Below, in pieces: positions 58,127 to 64,000 of a DNA stretch of 64,000 nucleotides. The notes under the pieces were generated by a model. That model ran no database searches. It worked only from the letters and a program-made list of their open reading frames with translations, and had not been told where the DNA came from. Every line of letters begins with the position of its first letter. Within the stretch, counting starts at the first letter, position 1. Origin of the DNA: Legionella fallonii LLAP-10 (GTDB lineage: Bacteria > Pseudomonadota > Gammaproteobacteria > Legionellales > Legionellaceae); contig NZ_LN614827.1 in NCBI RefSeq assembly GCF_000953135.1, positions 456,001 through 520,000 of the forward strand. The letters are read 5' to 3'. A program made the translations under genes and the position numbers.

Positions 58127-58873
58127 ATGCAAAATTATAATGTGGCATTAATTACTGGTGGTACAGGGGATATAGGTACAGCGGTTGCCAAACAATTAGA
58201 TTCAACTTATAAACATGTCGTTGCTCTAGATTTGATCTCAGAGGAGACTGGGAAATCATGGATGCAAGATTTGTTCGAGGAGGGATATAGAAATATTTCT
58301 TTCCGACATATGGATGTTACTGATTTTGAACAGTGTCATAAAGTGATTGATTCTATTATTAAAGAATATGGTAGTGTCGATGTGTTGATTAATAATGCGG
58401 GCATTACTCGAGATGCTGTATTTACAAAAATGACAAAGCAACAATGGGATGATGTATTAAGAGTCAATCTTGATGGAATGTTTAATGTAACTCGACAAGT
58501 AGTTGAGTGTATGAAAAACCAAGCATCAGGGAGAATAGTGAATGTTTCTTCAGTGAACGCTCAAAAAGGCCAGTTCTCTCAAACCAATTATGCTGCGTCC
58601 AAGGCAGGAGTCTATGGCTTTACTAAAAGTTTAGCGCAAGAATTAATGATGAAAAACATTACGGTGAATAGTATTTCTCCTGGCTACGTCAATACGCGTT
58701 TGATGCAAGGTATTCGGCCTGATATTTTAGATGACATTATCAATCTTATTCCTGCAAAAAGACTTGCTGAGCCTCAAGAAATAGCATGGGCAATAGAGTT
58801 TTTAATTAGTGAAAAAAGCCGTTATATTACTGGTGCTAACCTTAGTATAAATGGCGGTTTACACATGTACTAA
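58127..58873 (+). CDS. phbB: Acetoacetyl-CoA reductase PhbB, copy 2
   Basis: A 248-residue paralogue of the preceding gene, in tandem with a 92-bp gap. It has TGGTGDIGTAV, NNAGITRDAVFTKM, NVSSVNAQKGQFSQTNYAASKAG and SINGGLHMY. Motif spacing is the same, but many residues differ, so the duplication is old rather than recent. Both copies may be active with different cofactor or chain-length preference. Confidence 0.9.
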   Translation: MQNYNVALITGGTGDIGTAVAKQLDSTYKHVVALDLISEETGKSWMQDLFEEGYRNISFRHMDVTDFEQCHKVIDSIIKEYGSVDVLINNAGITRDAVFTKMTKQQWDDVLRVNLDGMFNVTRQVVECMKNQASGRIVNVSSVNAQKGQFSQTNYAASKAGVYGFTKSLAQELMMKNITVNSISPGYVNTRLMQGIRPDILDDIINLIPAKRLAEPQEIAWAIEFLISEKSRYITGANLSINGGLHMY

Positions 58874-58906
58874 AATAAAGGATATTAGTTATAAAAGGGA
58901 TTTAGT

Positions 58907-58940
58907 ATCTATTAGCCCTAATCTATTAGGGCTAATAGAT
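58907..58940 (+). terminator. Hairpin between phbB copy 2 and phaR
   Basis: A 15-bp perfect stem (58907-58921 with 58926-58940) and a tcta loop. A T-run comes only about 14 bases later. It could end the phbB transcript or attenuate into phaR, whose start is 36 bp away. Confidence 0.6.
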
Positions 58941-58976
58941 TAGGGACATATAAGTTTTTTAACTTTTGAGAAAATG

Positions 58977-59375
58977 ATGAGTAGATTAATAAAGAAATAC
59001 AAAAATCGTAGACTCTACGATACTGAAACCAGTCAATATATTACTCTTGAACAATTACAAAGCTATGTGGTTGATGGCATTTTATTCAAGATTGAAGATT
59101 CAGAAACAGGGAAAGATCTTACTAATTCCATCCTGTTACAGATCATTGTTGAGATGGAAGCCGGTCCAACTCAATTTTTGTCTTCAGATATTTTACGTCA
59201 GATTATTTCTTTGGCTAATCATCCCATGCACGTTTCATTAAAGGCAATGATGGAGCAAATGTTTCATTCTATGGAGCAACCTTTGCAAAGTAATCCTTAC
59301 CAGCAAGCAACGGAAGTTTGGAAACAACAAATGCAGCAAATAATGCAACAGTGGCAGAAAGTATTTAAAAGTTAA
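58977..59375 (+). CDS. phaR: Polyhydroxyalkanoate synthesis repressor PhaR
   Basis: 132 residues. The N-terminal PHB-accumulation DNA-binding domain starts MSRLIKKYKNRRLYDTETSQYITLEQL and the second conserved block (SETGKDLTNSILLQIIVEME) follows; the tail is Gln/Met-rich. It binds polyhydroxybutyrate granules and DNA, repressing phasin genes until polymer forms. It is shorter than many PhaR proteins (about 180), lacking part of the tail. Of two adjacent ATGs, 58977 has the better-spaced GAG. Confidence 0.9.
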   Translation: MSRLIKKYKNRRLYDTETSQYITLEQLQSYVVDGILFKIEDSETGKDLTNSILLQIIVEMEAGPTQFLSSDILRQIISLANHPMHVSLKAMMEQMFHSMEQPLQSNPYQQATEVWKQQMQQIMQQWQKVFKS

Positions 59376-59620
59376 AGTGTTCGTAGCTCAGGCAATACCA
59401 ACCATGCGCAGAGCCGGAGTGTACGCGAAGGTTACATGAGGATTCGAGCCCAGTGCCAACAAAGCAATTCACCGATACAGTAGAGTTTCGAAAGAGCTCT
59501 ATTTCTTTTACTAATTTGTTGTCTCTATATATTTGAGGCAACCGTTTTCTTTCTATCATTTGCATGTAATAAGAGAAACATATGAAGAGGTTTTATACTC
59601 ATTTCACTGTAATCCCCTTT

Positions 59621-59640
59621 ATTGTGCACTGCAATATTTT
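59621..59640 (+). promoter_or_regulatory. Operator-like site 1 upstream of the phasin promoter
   Basis: attgtgcactgcaatatttt, 18 of 20 bases the same as the site at 59687. It lies just before the -35 of the phasin promoter. A TGCA-centred partial dyad, consistent with reported PhaR binding to TGC-rich sites. Confidence 0.65.
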
Positions 59641-59653
59641 TTTATATAACGTA

Positions 59654-59683
59654 TTGACAAAATATAGGTATAAGTACTAATAT
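59654..59683 (+). promoter_or_regulatory. Sigma-70-type promoter of the phasin gene
   Basis: A consensus -35 ttgaca (59654-59659) and -10 taatat (59678-59683) with an 18-bp spacer. The expected transcript start near 59690 falls inside the second operator-like site. Confidence 0.7.
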
Positions 59684-59686
59684 TAA

Positions 59687-59706
59687 ATTGTGCAGTGCAA
59701 CATTTT
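59687..59706 (+). promoter_or_regulatory. Operator-like site 2 over the phasin transcript start
   Basis: attgtgcagtgcaacatttt, nearly identical to site 1 and centred 66 bp from it. Its position over the start site suits a repressor. Confidence 0.65.
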
Positions 59707-59718
59707 GTGGAGAATATC

Positions 59719-60009
59719 ATGAACCAACCAAATTTCGATAAATGGAGTGACATGGCTAAAAAAGTGCAAGAGCCTTTCAAAGCCATAACTGAATTAAATG
59801 TGAAAACCTTACAGGGATTAACTTATTTAAAACCAGAAGAACTGGCTCAAGTAAAAAAACCTGAAGAAATGCTGGAAAAGCAAATTAATCTAGCTGTTGA
59901 GAATGGTCATAAGGCATTAGATTATCTACAACAGTCTTTCAAAATTATTGAAAAAGCAATGTTAGGCTTTCTACAAGAAGCAAAACAAAATGCTGAAGGA
60001 AAGAAATAA
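59719..60009 (+). CDS. phaP: Phasin family protein
   Basis: A 96-residue helical protein from MNQPNFDKWSDMAKKVQEPF. Amphipathic helices without cysteine cover polyhydroxybutyrate granules. I chose ATG 59719 because GGAG lies about 7 bases before it. An earlier in-frame start at 59695 would be inside the operator. It follows phaR and is probably its target. Confidence 0.82.
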   Translation: MNQPNFDKWSDMAKKVQEPFKAITELNVKTLQGLTYLKPEELAQVKKPEEMLEKQINLAVENGHKALDYLQQSFKIIEKAMLGFLQEAKQNAEGKK

Positions 60010-60035
60010 TAATCTTCATCCAATAGTTATTGCTT

Positions 60036-60067
60036 AAAGACCTGTTTGAAATCAAACAGGTCTTTTT
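60036..60067 (+). terminator. Rho-independent terminator after the phasin gene
   Basis: A 14-bp stem (60036-60049 with 60052-60065) ending in a T-run. It may also serve the convergent gene. Confidence 0.85.
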
Positions 60068-60112
60068 ATTTTAAACTAATCTAAATCTGTAATAGCACAG
60101 GCGTTCCCTATG

Positions 60113-61108
60113 TCAAATCCCACAATCTCTTGATAATGGTTTTTTCGGTAGAACTATTTGCACATTAATCCCTTTAATAGTAGGACTACTTTGAGCCTCT
60201 TTTAAATAATCAACTAGCGGAACGTCTACTACTTTACCTAACTGAGAAGAAGCCTGCCTAAAATATAACTGACCGTTTTTCCTGATAGCAAAACCCAGAT
60301 GGGATACATTTAATGAAGTACCTATGATTTTGCGTAAATCCCAATTAGGTCTAACTATTTGGATTATTGCCCCATGCGGCATTTGTGAAAATAAATAAAG
60401 GTTTGGTTGGTTATCTTTAGTGAATAAGGCAGTAAAGGGAATATAAGGTATTTTTACTGTAGCCACTTCTAAATGACTACCTTTCATCTTTAGTTCATCT
60501 AAAAGGTTTTGTTGTCTTATTTTATCCGGGTTTTGCACTCTAATTGTGGATAAATTTTTATGAGCATACCAACTAGGTTTATCAATTAAAGCTACAGCAT
60601 ATATAGCCACGGGTTGTTTTTTTTGATCTTGAATATCAAGGGTAATATCTTTAAGTATGCCTCTTTTTTGGTTATTTATATTCCAGTCTAAAGACATGAA
60701 ATGATTACGATATATGTAAGCTACTTTGCCGTTTTTATAACGGTCCAATTTCTGACATTGTTTAAATGATTCAACGGAGTCAGCTAATGCTAAGGAGAGT
60801 ACTGTATTGACAAACGTATCACAATCAAAAGCATCTACTCTGTATTGGGGGTATTGATCAAAATGAGCTTTGGCTCCTTCTCCCAAAGCACCAAGCTCAT
60901 AAACTTTACCTAAAAAATGATTGCTTATCCAATTTATTCGTTCTGCCATTGAAGTGTTCGGCATGGAGTTAAGTGTATGATATAGTTCCTTAATAGTTAC
61001 ATCAGCTTGATCTTGGATAGCTGCTGAGTCAATTGCGTAACTAACAAAATTGATCATAAAAAGAGTAATCAATAGTAAATATCTGGGAAGGGCAATAGTG
61101 TATTTCAT
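60113..61108 (-). CDS. DUF1460 family protein (peptidase/amidase-like fold)
   Basis: 331 residues with a signal peptide (about 1-25). The DUF1460 pattern is clear: YELGALGEG, VDAFDCDTFVNTVLSLA with a probable catalytic Cys, YRNHFMSLDW with a probable His and HLGFAIRKNGQLYFRQASS near the end. Such NlpC/P60-like proteins probably cut cell-wall peptides in the periplasm, though the reaction of this group is not settled. Confidence 0.8.
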   Translation of the reverse strand: MKYTIALPRYLLLITLFMINFVSYAIDSAAIQDQADVTIKELYHTLNSMPNTSMAERINWISNHFLGKVYELGALGEGAKAHFDQYPQYRVDAFDCDTFVNTVLSLALADSVESFKQCQKLDRYKNGKVAYIYRNHFMSLDWNINNQKRGILKDITLDIQDQKKQPVAIYAVALIDKPSWYAHKNLSTIRVQNPDKIRQQNLLDELKMKGSHLEVATVKIPYIPFTALFTKDNQPNLYLFSQMPHGAIIQIVRPNWDLRKIIGTSLNVSHLGFAIRKNGQLYFRQASSQLGKVVDVPLVDYLKEAQSSPTIKGINVQIVLPKKPLSRDCGI

Positions 61109-61177
61109 AGTCCGTTTGTTCTACTTAAAGTATAAATTTTGCTACATATTACCTCTTTTTAAGGTAAGGAGGCAAGA

Positions 61178-61783
61178 ATGCTGAATATAATTTGGTTAGG
61201 AATGATACTCGTTTCTATAGTCGTAGGTGTTATTGAAGGACACATAGATGAAGTGGTGCGCGCAGTAACTGATTCAGCCAAACTTGGATTTGAGGTTGCT
61301 ATTGGTCTAACAGGGATTATGACTTTATGGCTTGGTATTATGTCTATTGCAACAGAATCTGGTTTAGTTGCCTTATTAGCAAAACTTCTCAAACCCATTT
61401 TAAAGCGTTTATTCCCGGATGTTCCTGTAGAACATCCAGCCATGGGGGCTATGGTAATGAATATTGCGGCCAATATGTTGGGCTTGGCGAATGCGGCAAC
61501 TCCCTTTGGTTTACAAGCAATGAAGGAATTGCAAAGTTTAAATACCCGCGTCACGACAGCTACTAATGCAATGTGTACCTTTTTGGCTATTAATACTTCA
61601 AGCGTACAATTAATTCCAGCTACAGCGATTGCCTTTTTAGCGGCAAATGGTAGTACTAATCCTAGCAGTGTGATTTTGAGCTCACTTGTAGCCACTATAG
61701 CTTCGACTGTTGTGGCCATAGTTGCAGTAAAACAATTTGCTAAGTGGCGTTGTTTTCGAGTGGAAAGGACGGATAGTTTATGA
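61178..61783 (+). CDS. spmA: SpmA-like nucleoside-recognition membrane protein
   Basis: A 201-residue integral membrane protein with about four hydrophobic stretches. The AANMLGLANAATPFGLQAMKEL motif is typical of SpmA. In Bacillus the SpmA/B pair is needed for spore core dehydration; in Gram-negative non-spore-formers the role is unknown, probably transport. AGGAGG precedes the ATG. It overlaps spmB (ATGA). Confidence 0.85.
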   Translation: MLNIIWLGMILVSIVVGVIEGHIDEVVRAVTDSAKLGFEVAIGLTGIMTLWLGIMSIATESGLVALLAKLLKPILKRLFPDVPVEHPAMGAMVMNIAANMLGLANAATPFGLQAMKELQSLNTRVTTATNAMCTFLAINTSSVQLIPATAIAFLAANGSTNPSSVILSSLVATIASTVVAIVAVKQFAKWRCFRVERTDSL

Positions 61784-62313
61784 ATGGATTGGCCAATCAA
61801 ATATCCAATTGGATGTTTCTCGCTTTTATTGTTGGTATTCCCTTATATGCTGCAATAAAAAAAGTTAATGTATTTGATGCTTTTATTATTGGGGCTAAAA
61901 AAGGATTTGAGACAAGTGTGGGTATTATTCCTTATCTTATAGCGATGATGGTAGCAATTGGTATGTTGAGAGCCTCAGGTTTTTTTAACTTGATGGATCA
62001 GCTTTTGGCTCCTCTTATGGCTAAAATTGGTATGCCCCCTCAAGTATTACCTTTAGCCCTAATTCGACCTTTTTCAGGAAGTGCCTCTACAGGCGTTATG
62101 GCCGAATTAATTCATCAATATGGCGGGGATTCTTTAATCGCTAAAACTGCGGCGACTATGATGGGGAGTACCGAGACAACATTTTATGTCATCGCGGTTT
62201 ATTTTGGTTCGGTTGGAGTTAGGAGAACTAGGCATGCAATTCCTGCCGGATTACTTGCTGATTTGACAGGCATTATTACCTCCGTTCTTATCTGTCGTTA
62301 TTTATTCGGATAA
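61780..62313 (+). CDS. spmB: SpmB-like nucleoside-recognition membrane protein
   Basis: A 177-residue membrane protein with the SpmB pattern: ETSVGIIPYLIAMMVAIGMLRASG, IRPFSGSASTGVMAELI and MGSTETTFYVIAVYFGSVGVRRTRHA. It is coupled to spmA by a 4-bp overlap and probably forms a complex with it. A terminator follows. Confidence 0.85.
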   Translation: MNGLANQISNWMFLAFIVGIPLYAAIKKVNVFDAFIIGAKKGFETSVGIIPYLIAMMVAIGMLRASGFFNLMDQLLAPLMAKIGMPPQVLPLALIRPFSGSASTGVMAELIHQYGGDSLIAKTAATMMGSTETTFYVIAVYFGSVGVRRTRHAIPAGLLADLTGIITSVLICRYLFG

Positions 62314-62314
62314 T

Positions 62315-62335
62315 GCAGTGTATACTGCTTTTTTT
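62315..62335 (+). terminator. Terminator after spmB
   Basis: gcagt (62315-62319) pairs with actgc (62324-62328) around gtat, then seven Ts. Confidence 0.7.
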
Positions 62336-62345
62336 ATTTAAGGAT

Positions 62346-62407
62346 GCGTAGCCCTGATTGGACGAAGTCATAATTCGGGCGGCGTTATAAAAGCTTAAGT
62401 TAACGCC
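62346..62407. repeat. REP-like inverted repeats between spmB and the M23 gene
   Basis: gtagccctgatt is followed by aattcgggc in near-inverted form (about 62348-62380), then ggcgtta (62381-62387) pairs with taacgcc (62401-62407). The first part resembles the common GTAGCCCGGAT...ATCCGGG extragenic repeats. The second could end the M23 transcript. Confidence 0.45.
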
Positions 62408-62453
62408 ATTACGTGAGCACTTGCGCCGTCTTCGATTGTTCGGGAAAGGTTGG

Positions 62454-63896
62454 TTAGCCAATATCACTTTTCTTTTTAGAGCCTGAGCGGCTTGCTTCTT
62501 CGAATTGTTTTAACTGTGAAAATAAAGTTTTGGCTTTCGTCCTAAAAGCAGACATTTCCCTAGACGATATTGGAGCCGCTGTCGGTATTCCAACAGTTGT
62601 TGGGTTTCTTGGCTGATTATTTACATGTAGTTCGTAATGGCAATGCGGCCCTGTAGCCAAACCAGTTTGCCCAACATAACCAATGACTTGACCTCGTTTA
62701 ACTCTACTGCCTTTTGATAATCCCTTTTGAAATTTAAGCATATGACCATATACAGTACTATATTTCCCATCATGTTTAATTTTTATCATATTACCATAGC
62801 CATTATGTCTGCCTATAATAGCAATAACCCCATCACCAGTGGCTTGTATGGGGGTTCCTATAGGAGCTGCTAAATCAATCCCTTTATGAGCTCTTTTATA
62901 ATGTAATATCGGATGATATCTGGATACAGCAAATGTAGAGCTAATATGGCTGAATTTGATGGGGTAACGAGAATATGCCTTCTTTAAACTCTCCCCTTGT
63001 GGCGTATAGTAATCAACATCTCCTGATGCTTTCGTATGACGCACTGCTTGAACTGTTTTTCCGCGATTAGTATAGGATACTGCAAGTATATCTCCAATGC
63101 CGACTTTTTTATTTTCTACATAAAGAGTGTTATAAGCGATGGAAAATTTATCTCCTGTGCGTATAGAGTGAGCAAAATCGATTTCTTTATGTAATATTTG
63201 TGTCATTTGGCGAATTAGCTTAGAGGGAATATTTAAGCGTTGTGCTGTAACGTATAACGAACCTTTGACTGTGCCAACAGCATATTGGCTACGGCTCGTT
63301 GTTTTTTTGGAGTCTATGCGTGTTTTATATATAGCTCCTTGCCTATAGATCGTTAGTGTTTGAATGTCATTCATTGGAATAACTAGTTTTTCTAGTTTAT
63401 TTTTATTGATTAAAAATTGTAGCTTTTGGCTCGGTTTAATTGCTGTGAGCACTCTAGCATGGGGGTTTCTGTGCAATACCGCGTGTAAATTCTGTGCGCT
63501 CAATCCCAAGCGATGAAAAATAGTTGCCATTGAATCGCCTGCTCGGGGATTAATTGTTTGCCAGACATTATCTTTTACTGCTTTTTTCACCGCTTCTTTT
63601 ACTGTTTTTACTTGAGGCGGTGTCGGCTGAGTTTGTTTTGCTACCTGACTCGGCGCTTTTGCTAAGGGCTTGGTTTGCAACGCTCTATTTTCAGCATGTC
63701 GTGCAAATTGAAGGGACGGAGCATCTGCAAGCTGATGCTGAGATGATATATCACTAATAAGATCATTTTTCTTGTTATGAGAAAAATGATTCACAAGATA
63801 ATAAGGTAAAGAAAAGGCAATAACTAATGCAAAAGACATTAATATCTTTGAAGGCTTACCTGATTGTTGTTTGGGGATATTGGGTCTTTTATCCAT
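62454..63896 (-). CDS. M23 family peptidoglycan DD-metalloendopeptidase (MepM-like)
   Basis: 480 residues. An N-terminal membrane anchor (ILMSFALVIAFSLPYYLV, about 18-35) precedes a basic linker and an OapA/LysM-like region (NPRAGDSMATIFHRLGLSAQNL, about 115-136). The M23 domain has zinc ligands HKGIDLAAPIG (His/Asp) and GPHCHYELH (HxH). It cuts peptide crosslinks in the cell wall, allowing growth. The 104 bp upstream to the window end hold its promoter region. Confidence 0.92.
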   Translation of the reverse strand: MDKRPNIPKQQSGKPSKILMSFALVIAFSLPYYLVNHFSHNKKNDLISDISSQHQLADAPSLQFARHAENRALQTKPLAKAPSQVAKQTQPTPPQVKTVKEAVKKAVKDNVWQTINPRAGDSMATIFHRLGLSAQNLHAVLHRNPHARVLTAIKPSQKLQFLINKNKLEKLVIPMNDIQTLTIYRQGAIYKTRIDSKKTTSRSQYAVGTVKGSLYVTAQRLNIPSKLIRQMTQILHKEIDFAHSIRTGDKFSIAYNTLYVENKKVGIGDILAVSYTNRGKTVQAVRHTKASGDVDYYTPQGESLKKAYSRYPIKFSHISSTFAVSRYHPILHYKRAHKGIDLAAPIGTPIQATGDGVIAIIGRHNGYGNMIKIKHDGKYSTVYGHMLKFQKGLSKGSRVKRGQVIGYVGQTGLATGPHCHYELHVNNQPRNPTTVGIPTAAPISSREMSAFRTKAKTLFSQLKQFEEASRSGSKKKSDIG

Positions 63897-64000
63897 CTTT
63901 TGCCTATACTACTGTCATCCGGAAGAATGCTGTTTGTCTTATTTACAATCAATATATCACAGTCATTACATGGAAGTGACCGCTATTTAAGGTCAATAAA

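Larger units (their letters stand above)
59376..59718. other. Intergenic region between phaR and the phasin gene
   Basis: About 340 bp. The left part (59376-59500) is less AT-rich than its surroundings, reads like non-coding or repeated DNA (gcgcagagccggagtgtacg), and holds no frame I trust. The right part contains the phasin promoter and two operator-like sites. Confidence 0.5.

Noticed and set aside
61159..61800. 213-codon minus-strand frame opposite spmA and the start of spmB
   Set aside because: It is a shadow of spmA, which has clear family motifs and an AGGAGG site; the antisense product has odd composition.
1..64000. Search for CRISPR arrays, prophage, intact insertion sequences or toxin-antitoxin pairs
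   Set aside because: No regularly spaced repeats, transposase or integrase genes, phage structural genes or typical toxin-antitoxin pairs were seen.

Overview
The window reads as a chromosomal segment of a Legionella-type gammaproteobacterium. The DNA is AT-rich by eye. It opens with two outer-membrane lipoproteins of the Dot/Icm type IVB secretion system (DotC, cut by the window edge, and DotD). It also carries a LetE-like transmission-trait protein, a Pht-like MFS transporter and a small Fis protein. These markers together are characteristic of Legionella; the species cannot be fixed from the sequence alone.

Layout. 0-11.6 kb: dotD-dotC, rsmD and a pair of M16 peptidase-like proteins on the minus strand. 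Divergent to them lie ftsY-ftsE-ftsX, rpoH, two alpha/beta hydrolases and a PycA-type biotin carboxylase that ends in a strong terminator. 11.8-15.8 kb: a 1335-residue Pls/PosA-type nonribosomal peptide synthetase (adenylation domain, carrier domain, then a large membrane part with three tandem acyltransferase-like beta-helix units). 16-21.3 kb: an AAA_28-type ATPase, panB-panC and an EmrA/EmrB efflux pair, all minus. 21.4-26.2 kb: a hydrolase with zapE, then a Fur-box-led feoA-feoB-feoC ferrous iron operon. 26.4-28.2 kb: an unknown protein and an HDOD protein.

28.5-38.5 kb is the TCA block sdhCDAB-sucA-sucB-sucC-sucD, whose spacers hold hairpins, including a perfect 32-nt palindrome between sucA and sucB. 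38.8-47.9 kb: a 490-residue protein of unknown function, pdxH, letE-like, an SseB-like gene, an MFS transporter, a DUF945/YdgA-like protein, fis and a second MFS transporter. 48.2-48.8 kb: a decayed MerR/TipAS-type regulator that still has a MerR-like 19-bp-spaced promoter. 48.8-55.1 kb: prs, tRNA-Gln, lolB, coaD, gamma-glutamyltransferase, an acylglycerol-phosphate acyltransferase, mutM and a small membrane protein. 55.3-60.0 kb: a fatty acid desaturase, a secreted small protein and a polyhydroxybutyrate set (two acetoacetyl-CoA reductases, PhaR, phasin). The phasin promoter is flanked by two near-identical 20-bp sites that look like repressor operators. 60.1-64 kb: a DUF1460 protein, SpmA/SpmB-like membrane proteins and an M23 peptidoglycan peptidase.

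Most of the window is core metabolism and envelope biology. The most unusual items are the stand-alone Pls/PosA-type synthetase, the duplicated operator around the phasin promoter, the unknown 490-residue protein with a possible cysteine-protease-like motif, the multiply broken MerR gene with its surviving promoter, the sucA-sucB palindrome, and a paired inverted repeat next to panC that resembles a REP/BIME element. I saw no CRISPR array, prophage, intact insertion sequence or recognisable defence system.
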